DNA of 64,000 bases from Nitrososphaerota archaeon. Lineage in GTDB: Archaea > Thermoproteota > Nitrososphaeria > Nitrososphaerales > UBA57. The stretch spans positions 1-64,000 of the forward strand of contig JACPSZ010000017.1 in the NCBI GenBank assembly GCA_024860875.1, read 5' to 3'. The translations under genes and the position numbers were made by a program. Positions 1-8,471 of this stretch are shown here, one piece after another. Every line of letters begins with the position of its first letter. Positions within the stretch are counted from its first letter, which is position 1. The notes below the pieces were generated by a model, which was not told the origin of the DNA, ran no database searches, and saw only the letters and a list, made by a program, of their open reading frames with translations.

Positions 1-681
1 AAGTTTGTACTTGGAATTCCTGAGCTGCATAGAGAGGAGATCAAGAAGTCAAGCTATGTTTCTGCCCCCGGTTGCATGGCTGTAACTTCGATCCTCGGAC
101 TTGCCCCTCTTGTAAAGAATAATCTGATAGACACTGATCATGTAGTGGTAGATGCGAAGATAGGCTCTTCTGGAGCGGGGGTCAAGCCTACAATCGCGAG
201 TCATCATGCGGAAAGATACGGCGTCGTAAGACCTTACAAACCTGTAGGCCATAGACACACTGCGGAGATAGTGCAGGAGCTTTCAGCTTTAGCTAAAAAA
301 GATGTGAAGGTTTCAATGTCGGCACATGCAGTAAACATGGTCAGAGGAATTTTGTCAACATGTCATACATTCATGAAAAGAGAAGTTGCTTTGGCAGAAA
401 TTTGGAAGGCATACAGAAGCACTTATCCCAATGAACCCTTCATCAGATTCGTTCGTGACAGAAAAGGCCTGTACAGATACCCTGATCCGAAGATAGTAGT
501 AGGCTCAAACTTCTGCGACATAGGATTCGAAATAGATGAAAGAAATGGCAGAATTGTCGTCTTATCAGCGACTGATAATTTGCTAAAGGGCGCCGCAGGG
601 ATAGCCGTGCAGAGCATGAACACAATGATGGGCCTTGACGAAACTTTGGGATTGAGATCAGCAGCTATACATCCAGCGTGA
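1..681 (+). CDS. lysY: LysW-aminoadipate/glutamate semialdehyde reductase LysY (ArgC family), 5' truncated by window
   Basis: The frame is open from base 1, so the ATG at 76 in the ORF track is internal and the real start lies outside the window. About 226 C-terminal residues remain. The reading gives APGCMAVTS, the catalytic-cysteine motif of the ArgC/LysY NAD(P)H-dependent acyl-phosphate reductases, followed by GHRHTAEI, which carries the family's histidine. These enzymes reduce the carrier-bound (LysW) gamma-aminoadipyl- or glutamyl-phosphate to the semialdehyde. It ends 4 bp before lysZ and is followed by lysJ, which is the standard LysW-pathway order. Whether it works in lysine, arginine or both cannot be told from this sequence alone. 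Confidence 0.93.
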   Translation, partial: KFVLGIPELHREEIKKSSYVSAPGCMAVTSILGLAPLVKNNLIDTDHVVVDAKIGSSGAGVKPTIASHHAERYGVVRPYKPVGHRHTAEIVQELSALAKKDVKVSMSAHAVNMVRGILSTCHTFMKREVALAEIWKAYRSTYPNEPFIRFVRDRKGLYRYPDPKIVVGSNFCDIGFEIDERNGRIVVLSATDNLLKGAAGIAVQSMNTMMGLDETLGLRSAAIHPA

Positions 682-685
682 TAAT

Positions 686-1492
686 ATGGCCATAGTGGTC
701 AAGGTAGGCGGCTCCATACTCGGAGAAGGCGTGAACCCTTCAATCATCAGCGACATTCAAAATCTTGCTAAGAGTAACAAGCTGGTAATTGTTCACGGAG
801 GAGGAGATGAAGTCACGGAGATTGCGGAGAAGATGGGCAAGCAGCAGAAGTTCATCGTTTCCCCAGAAGGCATTCGAAGCAGGTACACCGACAAGGAAAC
901 TGCAGCGATTTATACAATGGTCATGGTTGGAAGGTTGAACAAGGAAATTGTTGCAGCTCTTGAAAAAATAGGCCTTCACGCTGTTGGGCTTTCGGGCATA
1001 GATGCAGGCCTGATAAGAGCTGAGAGAAAGAAGAAGCTCATAGTGGTCGAAGAAGGGAGGAAGAGGATCATCGATGGAGGATACACCGGTAAAATTCAAA
1101 GTACTAATGCAGATCTTCTAAGATCGTTAATAGGCATGAACTACATTCCCGTAGTTTCTCCTGTTGCACTTAGCGAGGAGTTCGAATTCCTCAATGTTGA
1201 TGGAGACAGAGCAGCGGCGTACGTTGCAGGAGGCTTGAAGGCTGACAAAGTAATCTTCCTCACAGATGTCAATGGAGTTTTGATGGATGGCAAGGTCGTT
1301 CAAAAAATGAAGGTAAGCGAAGCAAGAGCGATGCTGCCAAAGATTGGACATGGTATGGAGAAGAAGGTTCTGGCTTCTATCGAAGCGATAGAAATGGGCG
1401 TAAAGGAGAGTATTATAGCATCGGGAATAATTGATAATCCTATTTCAAATGCAGCTTTACATAACAATTGCACGGTGATAGTGTCTGACTGA
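686..1492 (+). CDS. lysZ: [LysW]-aminoadipate/glutamate kinase LysZ
   Basis: A 268-residue amino-acid-kinase-family protein, close to the usual ArgB/LysZ length. The N-terminal VKVGGSIL and VIVHGGGDEV glycine-rich loops bind phosphates, and FLTDVNGVL is the conserved C-terminal nucleotide-site segment. It would phosphorylate the gamma-carboxyl of the carrier-bound amino acid, feeding LysY. ATG start 4 bp after lysY; its TGA lies inside the opening of the lysJ frame, so the three genes look translationally coupled. Substrate preference (aminoadipate or glutamate) is not decided here. Confidence 0.93.
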   Translation: MAIVVKVGGSILGEGVNPSIISDIQNLAKSNKLVIVHGGGDEVTEIAEKMGKQQKFIVSPEGIRSRYTDKETAAIYTMVMVGRLNKEIVAALEKIGLHAVGLSGIDAGLIRAERKKKLIVVEEGRKRIIDGGYTGKIQSTNADLLRSLIGMNYIPVVSPVALSEEFEFLNVDGDRAAAYVAGGLKADKVIFLTDVNGVLMDGKVVQKMKVSEARAMLPKIGHGMEKKVLASIEAIEMGVKESIIASGIIDNPISNAALHNNCTVIVSD

Positions 1493-2678
1493 TTCAACTA
1501 TAGAGCGCGAGGACAGGTACTCCGCTGCAACTTACCAGAAGTTCCCCGTAAATATTGTAAAAGGAAAGGGCACTCTAGTCTGGGATGTTGATGGTAAAGA
1601 GTACATAGACTGCATGGGCGGCTACGGCGTTGCTCTTGTAGGACATTCAAATCCAAAGGTCGTTGAAGCCATTGTGAAGCAATCTGAGAAGATCATTACA
1701 TGCCATAGCTCCTTGTACAATGAAGCTAGAGCGGAACTCGTTGAGAAACTTGCAAAATTAGCGCCAAAGGGGCTTACAAAGACCTTCTTCTCCAACAGCG
1801 GTGCAGAAGCAGTCGAAGCTGCAATAAAGATCGCAAAAAAGCACACGGCAAGGACACAGATAGTTGCAATGTCTGGAGGCTACCACGGAAAGACTCTTGG
1901 AGCGCTTTCTGCTACGTGGAACCCCAAGTACAGGGAAGCGTTTCAGCCATTGGTGCCTGATTTTGCATTTTCGCAGTTCGGCAATGTAGAGAAACTTGGA
2001 GAAACCGTAAGCAATAAGACTGCAGCAGTCATTGTAGAACCGATACAGGGTGAGGGAGGGGTGCACCTCGCTCCTGAAGGTTTCTTACCTGAGGTGCGCA
2101 AAATATGCAACGAGAGTGGTGCCCTATTGATATTTGATGAAATCCAGACAGGTTTGGGAAGGACGGGAAGAATGTGGGCTGCAGAACATTATGGCGTTGT
2201 ACCTGATGTGATGTGTGTAGCAAAAGGTCTCGGCGGAGGAGTACCAATTGCAGCCACACTGGCAAGAGATGAAGTAATGGCTTCCATGAAGGTTGGAGAC
2301 CATTCAACGACGTTTGGAGGAAATCCTGTAGCGTGCGCAGCGGCAAATGCAACTTTGGATTACATAGTTAATCAAAAACTACCAGACAGGGCTGCAGAAA
2401 TGGGCTATTTCTTCATGCAGAAACTCGAGGAGATTAAGCGCAAGCATCCTATTGTAAGAGAAGTTAGAGGGAAGGGTTTGATGATAGGATTTGAGATGAA
2501 ATTCGATATTCGCAATATTCTGATGAATGGTTTGGGTAGGGGAGTAATTCTGCTTTACTCAGGAAGAAACATACTGAGATTTCTTCCTCCGCTAGTAATA
2601 ACGAAGGAGCAGGTCTCCAAAGCTGCAGGTATTCTTGATAATCTGGTTGCAGATGAAGAGAAATCAAAAAAGCAATAA
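1485..2678 (+). CDS. lysJ: [LysW]-lysine/ornithine aminotransferase LysJ (ArgD family), start uncertain
   Basis: A class-III PLP aminotransferase. FDEIQTGLGRTG carries the PLP-ring aspartate and VAKGLGGGVPI the Schiff-base lysine. It converts the carrier-bound semialdehyde to the amino form, the step after LysY. The ORF-track ATG at 1614 cuts off a family-conserved N-terminus: the frame upstream reads ...TYQKFPVNIVKGKGTLVW and is open back to a stop at 1479. In that stretch I find no ATG, GTG or TTG; the only near-cognate start next to lysZ is CTG at 1485, overlapping the lysZ stop, giving about 397 residues, the normal family length. The start is therefore inferred, the product is secure. 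Confidence 0.85.
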   Translation: MTDSTIEREDRYSAATYQKFPVNIVKGKGTLVWDVDGKEYIDCMGGYGVALVGHSNPKVVEAIVKQSEKIITCHSSLYNEARAELVEKLAKLAPKGLTKTFFSNSGAEAVEAAIKIAKKHTARTQIVAMSGGYHGKTLGALSATWNPKYREAFQPLVPDFAFSQFGNVEKLGETVSNKTAAVIVEPIQGEGGVHLAPEGFLPEVRKICNESGALLIFDEIQTGLGRTGRMWAAEHYGVVPDVMCVAKGLGGGVPIAATLARDEVMASMKVGDHSTTFGGNPVACAAANATLDYIVNQKLPDRAAEMGYFFMQKLEEIKRKHPIVREVRGKGLMIGFEMKFDIRNILMNGLGRGVILLYSGRNILRFLPPLVITKEQVSKAAGILDNLVADEEKSKKQ

Positions 2679-2806
2679 CTCGTAGCTAGTAATAGCAAAT
2701 TAAGATAAAGCAGATACAAATTGTCGAATAGCTGAGAATTTCTTAAACTGCGAAAATTCCTAATGACAAATGATGGGTTTAAAGGGAGCGTCGACAGCAC
2801 AGATCC

Positions 2807-3865
2807 ATGCAACACAACGTTGCGGTCTACCTAGTTTTAGGTTTGATTGCGGGAAGCCTTCCAGTTTCTACTTACTCCTATTTGCAAATGAACAGCGTTC
2901 AGGCCAACCTAGAATCCACCAAGACATTGGCTGAGACAAGAGAGAAAGAAAACTCAAATCTTCAGGGTCAACTAAGCGAGCTCAGTAAAAAGGCGGATAG
3001 CTTACGGGAAGAGGTTGGTGCTCTGAACAAGGAAATTACCGCAAAGGAACAAATGATAACATCGATAAACCAGAATATTCTGCAACTCCAAACAGACAAG
3101 GCTGGATTGACGGATCAACTAACTAAGCTCAAGGCAGATTCACAAAAACTTGATGGAGAGAAAACTGCCTTAGAGCAACAGGTAAGGTCACTGTCTGGCC
3201 AGATAACAACCTTGCAACAATCGATTTCCTCACTGCAAGCGGAAAGGACCAGCCTTCAACAACAAGTGACTAGCTTGACAACCGAGAGGAATAACCTTCA
3301 GGCACAGATAAATCCGTTGCAGAGCCAAATCCTATCGTTAGCTAACGAAAGAAATAGTCTTCAATCACAGGTAAATCTATTACAGGGTCAGGTTTCTGCG
3401 CTGACCACTGAAAGGAATAACCTGAAAAGGGACACTGACCAACTGAAAGCTAAATGGGATTTGTGGCAAACGCAATCTAATCTAGCGCCACAAACTAGGG
3501 GCAGCATATCCGTATTGGGTTATTATCCGCAAGCTGGCACCTACAGGGTTGACCAGCCTTCTATAATCATCTCATTCCCTAATCCTGCGAGTTGTTTCCA
3601 AGTCTGGCACATTCTCGGAACGAGCTCGATGAGGCCAGCAATCGATGCTGGTCACGAATTGATAGCTAACACATGTTTCACCAAAGACGATTTCAGGCCA
3701 GGAGACATTATTACCTATAGTAACTCCCTCGGAAACATCATTCATCAGATCATAGAGATCAGATCAGAGGGCGTTATCACGAAGGGCATTCATAATGATT
3801 CACCAGATTCGCTGCTAGTTAAGTGGGAAGAAATTACAGGTCTTGTTATAGCAATCATATATTAG
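2807..3865 (+). CDS. Membrane-anchored coiled-coil protein with C-terminal S26 signal-peptidase-like domain
   Basis: 352 residues. An N-terminal hydrophobic helix (about residues 5-25, VYLVLGLIAGSLPVSTYSYL) is followed by a long coiled coil (about 30-225) made of repeats such as TTERNNLQAQI and SLQSQV. The C-terminal about 110 residues resemble a type-I signal peptidase/S24-S26 core: TSSMRPAIDAGHELI fits the serine box (S-M-x-P...G), DFRPGDIITY follows, and NIIHQIIEI sits where archaeal peptidases carry the catalytic histidine (H-R-I). ITKGIHND resembles the FxTKGDxN region. The usual GD after the serine box is GH here. Function unknown; a surface-tethered peptidase, or a binding domain derived from one, is inference. 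It stands alone, 128 bp after lysJ. Confidence 0.6.
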   Translation: MQHNVAVYLVLGLIAGSLPVSTYSYLQMNSVQANLESTKTLAETREKENSNLQGQLSELSKKADSLREEVGALNKEITAKEQMITSINQNILQLQTDKAGLTDQLTKLKADSQKLDGEKTALEQQVRSLSGQITTLQQSISSLQAERTSLQQQVTSLTTERNNLQAQINPLQSQILSLANERNSLQSQVNLLQGQVSALTTERNNLKRDTDQLKAKWDLWQTQSNLAPQTRGSISVLGYYPQAGTYRVDQPSIIISFPNPASCFQVWHILGTSSMRPAIDAGHELIANTCFTKDDFRPGDIITYSNSLGNIIHQIIEIRSEGVITKGIHNDSPDSLLVKWEEITGLVIAIIY

Positions 3866-3935
3866 CTCTGCCGCAGCTCTGATGGAAACATTGAACTAAC
3901 TTTTACGAAGATAGGTTCTTAACAGAATGGACTAT

Positions 3936-4250
3936 CTAAAGTAAACCTCTCCAGACCTTAACTCCCGGAGGAGTTAGTATTACTCTCTCGTCCCCAAGCC
4001 TTGCAATATCCCCTCCAAGAGAAACTACATAGGAGTAGAGCTCTTCAACCGCCCTTCTCAATTCATCGACATTCTTCTGCGCGAGAGGCGTAATCCTTAA
4101 AATCACGATGGAATTTTTGTGAACCTCTTCCTTGACCTTCTCGATCTCCTCTATGCCTCTCAGTGGGATTGCCTTCACGTACATCGTCTTAGGCTTGTGC
4201 TGAGCGGGTTCTTCCATCGCTCCCTGCGTCATATTATCTTGCAGGAGCAT
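3936..4250 (-). CDS. sepF: SepF-like cell division protein
   Basis: 104 residues. The C-terminal part, GGDIARLGDERVILTPPGVKVW, is typical of archaeal SepF (DUF552), which anchors FtsZ to the membrane. An N-terminal stretch (MLLQDNMTQ) is a possible membrane-targeting region, joined by a short linker to the core at about residue 22. The length is at the short end for archaeal SepF. It is transcribed away from the coiled-coil gene and sits 60 bp after the PUA-domain gene in the same direction, so the two may share a transcript. Confidence 0.85.
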   Translation of the reverse strand: MLLQDNMTQGAMEEPAQHKPKTMYVKAIPLRGIEEIEKVKEEVHKNSIVILRITPLAQKNVDELRRAVEELYSYVVSLGGDIARLGDERVILTPPGVKVWRGLL

Positions 4251-4310
4251 CTACCCTCTTATTAATCCGGCACCTCTTAAACCTTGACAAAGTATTAGGA
4301 CAAAATTGAG

Positions 4311-4793
4311 TTAGACGTTAGCTTCCTTGAACCCTTCCCAGACTCTATCGCCTACATAGTGCATGTTCTTTACAACTGCACCCTTCTGGGCACTCTCCAA
4401 TTCAAAACTAGTGAACAATGCTTCCCCTACTGCAATTGCCTTACCATGTGTGCTCTCTTTGACTACCACTCTTGCACCTTTGTCAAAAACTCCTTCGACC
4501 TTTACAATTCCCGGCCTCATTACGTCGGCTCCATTGCAGACGAACTTTATCGCTCCAGGATCTACTACTACGGAAGGCATGCTCCCTATTGTCTTTGCAT
4601 CACCAAGAAATGGAACTACAGAATTGTCAAACTGCACCACCTTGAAGTTCTCGTGAACCAGAACTCTAACATTCCCATCAATTTCAACTACCTTGACGTC
4701 TTTGAGCTTCTTCTCCTGCTTGACTTTCAATTGAGCATCCATAAGTTGAACCAGTTTCTCTATTTCGCTCTTCGCAAGGTTGTAAACTCTCAT
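4311..4793 (-). CDS. PUA-domain RNA-binding protein, MCT-1/Tma20-like
   Basis: 160 residues. The C-terminal half is a PUA domain: SVVVDPGAIKFVCNGADVMRPGI and GKAIAVGEALFTSFEL are characteristic, and the N-terminal domain (residues 1-70) fits the archaeal MCT-1/Tma20-like pre-PUA region. Eukaryotic relatives act on ribosome recycling and re-initiation; in Archaea the role is less defined, so a translation-related role is inference. It is divergent from the Sm-like gene across about 90 bp holding TATA-like sequences on both strands. Confidence 0.82.
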   Translation of the reverse strand: MRVYNLAKSEIEKLVQLMDAQLKVKQEKKLKDVKVVEIDGNVRVLVHENFKVVQFDNSVVPFLGDAKTIGSMPSVVVDPGAIKFVCNGADVMRPGIVKVEGVFDKGARVVVKESTHGKAIAVGEALFTSFELESAQKGAVVKNMHYVGDRVWEGFKEANV

Positions 4794-4835
4794 TTTGCCG
4801 TTGATACCCTAAACTATTCGATGCTGAAATGCAAT

Positions 4836-4850
4836 TGATTTAAATAAAGG
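4836..4850 (+). promoter_or_regulatory. TATA-like box for the lsm-rpl37e operon
   Basis: GATTTAAATAAAGG lies about 37 bp before the lsm ATG, the expected place for an archaeal TATA box giving a short leader. Its near-palindromic TTTAAA could also serve the divergent PUA gene. Confidence 0.5.
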
Positions 4851-4886
4851 CGTCGCTCGAATTGGCGCAACGAGATAGGCTCAGCA

Positions 4887-5117
4887 ATGTCAGTAGATAT
4901 GGCTATCAAGGTTCTTGAAGAGAGCCTTGGCAAGATGGTGCTCATAAAGCTCAAGGGAGGGAAAGTGATCAGAGGTAATTTGCACGGCTTTGACCAGCAC
5001 ATGAACCTGACCCTCGAGCAGTCAGAGGAGATTATGGAGGATAACAAGACAAATTCATTAGGAACTATTATTGTTAGAGGGGACAATGTGGTGATAATAT
5101 CACCGCCTCCAAGGTGA
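4887..5117 (+). CDS. Archaeal Sm-like RNA-binding protein (LSm)
   Basis: 76 residues, the normal size of an archaeal Sm protein. Sm motif 1 reads KGGKVIRGNLHGFDQHMNLTL and Sm motif 2 IIVRGDNVVIISPP. Such proteins form hexameric or heptameric rings that bind U-rich RNA. It is followed after 5 bp by the L37e gene, a conserved archaeal pairing. Confidence 0.95.
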   Translation: MSVDMAIKVLEESLGKMVLIKLKGGKVIRGNLHGFDQHMNLTLEQSEEIMEDNKTNSLGTIIVRGDNVVIISPPPR

Positions 5118-5122
5118 GTTAA

Positions 5123-5299
5123 GTGACAAAGGGAACAACATCATTTGGTCCAGCAGGAAGAGCCAAGACGCACATTCGCTGCAGAAGATGCGGAAGACAC
5201 GCTTACCATGTAAGGAAGAAAAGGTGCGCCTATTGCGGCTTCGGAGCTACTACAACGATAAGAACCTACAGATGGTACAAATACAAATCGCAGCTATAG
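5123..5299 (+). CDS. rpl37e: 50S ribosomal protein L37e
   Basis: A 58-residue gene too short for the ORF track. It starts with GTG 5 bp after lsm and reads MTKGTTSFGPAGRAKTHIRC; RCGRHAYHVRKKRCAYCGFG gives the two CxxC pairs of the L37e zinc ribbon, and the basic tail RTYRWYKYKSQL is typical. It is a structural component of the large ribosomal subunit, probably cotranscribed with lsm. Confidence 0.95.
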   Translation: MTKGTTSFGPAGRAKTHIRCRRCGRHAYHVRKKRCAYCGFGATTTIRTYRWYKYKSQL

Positions 5300-5369
5300 G
5301 CTCGGTCAAAATTTTATGAGCCATAGATTTAACTAAAAAATTGCAGGCGAGTTAGAGGAAACAACACTC

Positions 5370-5999
5370 ATGGAAGCCATGGATGTCCTGATAGGTCTCG
5401 TGCCTGGCGTAATAATTGGAGCCGTTCTAGTGTTCGCGCTGAGGTATGGCAAGAAAAGCGAAGCATCAGCAAAGACCGTTCCCATGGTTGGACGGACGAT
5501 TCTGAGGGAAGAGCTCGACAAGGGCAAGAGCGACTACAAATCATTGAAACTCGAAAAAGAGATACTTGCAGGTGCACTAACAAGGGTATTCGAAGCCGAA
5601 TCGAAGGGCAAGATTACAAAAGCTGAAAGAGAAATTCTGACAACAAAGTACAGAGAACAAATCAAGCAGGTAGATACTAAAATTGCTGACCTTGAAGTTA
5701 TCGTAGAGGTTGGGGAGCTTGAAAACCTTAGGTCTGACCTAGTAAACATGCTTGAAACGAAGGTTAGCCAGATAGAGAGGAGGCTAAACGATGCTAGGAA
5801 CAGGCTTGAGCAGATAAGAGGATCCGCACAGATAATAATTCAGGAAGGTGAAAAGCCTGCAACAGAGCAGTCAGAAGAGAAGAAGGCTGACAAGAAGGTT
5901 GCAAAGAAGGAACCTGCAGTGGACGATAAGGTTAAGGATATCAGGAATGAGGTCTTGGAAGCCCTTGCAAGATTAGAGCAGATGGACATAGAGGGCTAA
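5370..5999 (+). CDS. Conserved-looking membrane-anchored coiled-coil protein, function unknown
   Basis: 209 residues. One N-terminal membrane helix (about 5-25, VLIGLVPGVIIGAVLVFALRY) is followed by a charged coiled coil (about 45-150) and a Lys/Glu-rich tail (EEKKADKKVAKKEPAVDDKV) that ends in another short helix. The start could also be the second ATG at 5379. Only 1 bp separates its stop from rpiA, suggesting one transcript. I do not recognise a family; a cytoplasmic scaffold tethered to the membrane is the limit of what can be inferred. Confidence 0.7.
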   Translation: MEAMDVLIGLVPGVIIGAVLVFALRYGKKSEASAKTVPMVGRTILREELDKGKSDYKSLKLEKEILAGALTRVFEAESKGKITKAEREILTTKYREQIKQVDTKIADLEVIVEVGELENLRSDLVNMLETKVSQIERRLNDARNRLEQIRGSAQIIIQEGEKPATEQSEEKKADKKVAKKEPAVDDKVKDIRNEVLEALARLEQMDIEG

Positions 6000-6000
6000 A

Positions 6001-6681
6001 ATGTCTTTACAGGACGCAATGAAGAAGATGGGAGAGAGCGTCTCCTCTCTAGTCAAAAATGGCTATGTAGTCGGATTAGGAAGCGGTTCTGCGGTAGCTG
6101 CCTTTGTGAACGCCCTTGGAGAGAGGATGAAGAAAGAAGGCCTAAAGGTAACTGCCATACCAACTTCGATGCAAATCGAGCTCATAGCAGAAAGCCTCGG
6201 CTTTGTTTTGGAACGATATCATAGGATAAACGATATCGATATTGTCGTTGATGGAGCCGATCAGATTGACAGCATGTTCAACATGATAAAGGGTGGAGGA
6301 GGAGCTCATCATAGGGAAAAGGTCTTCATCGAGGCCTCAAAGAAGAGGGTCATAGTTGCTGACGAATCAAAGTATTTGAAATATCTTAACAGGAACGTGC
6401 CTGTAGAAGTTTCCATCTTTGCAAGGCACTTTGTGTGGAAAAGGCTTGAGGCTATTGGAGGTAAGCCGAAGGTCAGGACACTCGAAAAAGGCTATCCGTA
6501 TTTTACGGAGAATGGGAACATAATACTTGATACTGAATTCGGCGAGATCAAAGACCCTCCAAAGTTGGAATCACAGTTGCAGAAGATACCGGGAGTTGTT
6601 GCCAATGGCGTATTTACCATGAAGATCAATGTTTTCTTCAAGGCCAAGAACAACGGCACCGTAGAAAAGATAGAGCGATAG
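6001..6681 (+). CDS. rpiA: Ribose-5-phosphate isomerase A
   Basis: 226 residues, the usual RpiA size. GLGSGSAVAAFV is the phosphate loop, DGADQID carries the catalytic aspartates (DGADE in most relatives), KGGGGAHHREK carries the catalytic lysine loop, and VADESK is conserved. It interconverts ribose-5-phosphate and ribulose-5-phosphate in the pentose-phosphate network. The ATG is 1 bp after the upstream coiled-coil gene. Confidence 0.95.
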   Translation: MSLQDAMKKMGESVSSLVKNGYVVGLGSGSAVAAFVNALGERMKKEGLKVTAIPTSMQIELIAESLGFVLERYHRINDIDIVVDGADQIDSMFNMIKGGGGAHHREKVFIEASKKRVIVADESKYLKYLNRNVPVEVSIFARHFVWKRLEAIGGKPKVRTLEKGYPYFTENGNIILDTEFGEIKDPPKLESQLQKIPGVVANGVFTMKINVFFKAKNNGTVEKIER

Positions 6682-6703
6682 CAGAATCTTATCTGTATGA
6701 AAT

Positions 6704-7588
6704 TCAAACCTTCCCAGCAACTACCTTGTTCCTTATACTTCCAATCTTCTCGATTTCAATTTCAACCATGTCGCCAACCTTCAGCAGTTTTGGATGAGGT
6801 TTCCAAAACACGCCAACTCCGGGAGGAGTACCAGTGGCAATTATATCTCCCGCATCCAAGGTCATTACTTTGCTTACAAAGGAAACTATTGTTTTCACAT
6901 CAAAAATCATGTTGCCAGTGTTAGAGTTCTGCCTTACCTCTCCATTTACCCTGCTCATAATTTTCAAGTTTTGAGGGTCAGGTATTTCGTCAGTAGTTAC
7001 TACCCAAGGCCCTATAGGGGCAAAGGTATCGAACGATTTACCCCTTGTCCATTGACCATCTTTGAACTGGACATCTCTTGCAGAAACATCATTGAATGCC
7101 AAATAGCCTGCAATATTTTCATACACTTCCTCCTCCTTCATAGCTTTGCACCTCCTGCCTATCACGACTCCTAATTCTGCTTCATAATCCAGCTTGGTTA
7201 TGTACGAAGGATACTCTATTGCGTCTACAGGACCTGCAATAGATGTATACGGTTTCATAAATATTACAGGCTCTTCAGGAGGTCTTACGCCCTGCTCCTT
7301 CGCATGGTCTTTGTAATTCAAGCCTATGCAGATGACCTTCGGCCTGCCGTCAACAGGAGGAAGAAGTCTTGCAGAACCTATTGGTATTGCTTTATCCGCC
7401 TTTTCCGTTGCCGAAATTAGTTTTGCTTTCAGTTTAGCATTTGCAGTAATCAGCTCAAAAAAATCGCATGTTGAAGAAGGAAGTTCTCTTCCCAAATCCT
7501 TCTGGAGTATTTCTTTGCTGACAAATTTTCCATTATGGGCTATCCCATAGGTATTGCCATTCTTTGTAGAAACTCTGGCTATCTTCAT
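6704..7588 (-). CDS. Fumarylacetoacetate hydrolase family protein
   Basis: 294 residues with an N-terminal FAH extension (1-70) and the catalytic domain (70-290). Motifs include ICIGLNYKDHAKE, LDYEAELGVVIGR (metal-binding glutamates), FNDVSARDVQ and KSFDTFAPIGPWVVT, ending with GDIIATGTPPGVG. Members hydrolyse or decarboxylate beta-dicarbonyl compounds, isomerise 2-oxo-hept-ene-dioates or act on oxaloacetate; the exact substrate cannot be named. It is convergent with rpiA (22 bp apart). Confidence 0.88.
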   Translation of the reverse strand: MKIARVSTKNGNTYGIAHNGKFVSKEILQKDLGRELPSSTCDFFELITANAKLKAKLISATEKADKAIPIGSARLLPPVDGRPKVICIGLNYKDHAKEQGVRPPEEPVIFMKPYTSIAGPVDAIEYPSYITKLDYEAELGVVIGRRCKAMKEEEVYENIAGYLAFNDVSARDVQFKDGQWTRGKSFDTFAPIGPWVVTTDEIPDPQNLKIMSRVNGEVRQNSNTGNMIFDVKTIVSFVSKVMTLDAGDIIATGTPPGVGVFWKPHPKLLKVGDMVEIEIEKIGSIRNKVVAGKV

Positions 7589-7649
7589 GGCTTACATCTT
7601 TAGTAGGCAAAAACCCGCTTAAATAGAACCCTTCATTCATTATGCATAT

Positions 7650-8066
7650 TTGGTTCTGCAGTTCTTCATACACCCTGCAATCGCAATCTTTGTTGTATCA
7701 TTGACGATTCTCACGTTTCTCCTTAAAGCTCGAAAAAAGAAGTTCTTCAAGGCTCACTATGTTTCTGGCATAATTACTGTAAGCCTAGCTGCAGTCGCAA
7801 TTATAATCGCATTCTGGGCAACGCGACCAGTAGGATTTGATTACTTCCCTGATCCGAACCCAATTCACCTAATGGTCGCTATACCTGCAGCCTCGTCATT
7901 ATTCATACAGGGTATCATGGGAATTACAATGCTCCTGTACAGAAGGAGCATGGCAAAGGTATACATGATGCACAGAAGGTTTGCACGATTAGTTGCGATA
8001 ATAGTTCCCATTCAGGGAATACTCGGCCTTATGGTGTTGTACTACCTTTATGTAAGATATTATTGA
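7650..8066 (+). CDS. Small integral membrane protein, DUF420/b561-like, four helices
   Basis: 138 residues beginning with TTG (VLQFFIHPAIAIFV). Four hydrophobic helices are visible at about 5-25, 38-58, 70-95 and 108-135, with conserved-looking histidines (FFIHP, AHYVSG, NPIHLM, MHRRF) placed near helix ends as in small haem- or quinone-associated membrane proteins such as DUF420. The functional similarity is a weak inference. It is 3 bp upstream of a PPOX-family gene and probably cotranscribed. Confidence 0.65.
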   Translation: MVLQFFIHPAIAIFVVSLTILTFLLKARKKKFFKAHYVSGIITVSLAAVAIIIAFWATRPVGFDYFPDPNPIHLMVAIPAASSLFIQGIMGITMLLYRRSMAKVYMMHRRFARLVAIIVPIQGILGLMVLYYLYVRYY

Positions 8067-8069
8067 GGA

Positions 8070-8471
8070 TTGCACATGGTTCTCAGCAAGAAGCATCTCG
8101 AATTCCTAGAGAAGCATGAAGTGTGCCGATTAGCAACGGCATCAAAAGACGCCATCCCCCATGCCACGCCTGTGATTTATGCACTTGATGGAGAAAATCT
8201 GATAATTGCTGTTGACTACGATACGAAAAAATTTGCAAACCTCAGAGAAAACCAGAACGTTTCGCTAGTAGTCGATGAGTTCAGGCCAAACAAGGCCGTC
8301 ATGATTCAGGGGAGATGCGAGATATACGAAAAGGGGAAAGAATACCTGCGACTATTGCAGATTCTGTTTGACAAATTTGCGTTTTACCGAAACAATCCTT
8401 GGGGCGAAGGCGAGTCTCCAATTTTGAAGGTTGTGGCACAAAAGGCTGTTAGCTGGGGCTTAAGAGAGTAG
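8070..8471 (+). CDS. Pyridoxamine-5'-phosphate-oxidase-fold flavin/F420-binding protein
   Basis: 133 residues. The N-terminal LEKHEVCRLATASKDAIPHATPVIYAL is the beta-barrel opening of PPOX/FDOR proteins, and KKFANLRENQNVSLVVDE is the conserved cofactor-side helix. Members bind FMN, haem or F420 and act as small oxidoreductases; the cofactor here is not determined, though cofE at 22758 shows the organism probably makes F420. The start is TTG at 8070 or ATG at 8076. The gene ends inside a hairpin of an intergenic repeat (8465-8585). Confidence 0.85.
   Translation: MHMVLSKKHLEFLEKHEVCRLATASKDAIPHATPVIYALDGENLIIAVDYDTKKFANLRENQNVSLVVDEFRPNKAVMIQGRCEIYEKGKEYLRLLQILFDKFAFYRNNPWGEGESPILKVVAQKAVSWGLRE

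Noticed and set aside
1614-2678. lysJ starting at the ATG at 1614
   Set aside because: It would delete about 40 conserved N-terminal residues that are open in frame upstream.
4359-4838. 159-residue plus-strand ORF in the track
   Set aside because: Lies fully opposite the well-supported PUA-domain gene; composition is an antisense shadow.
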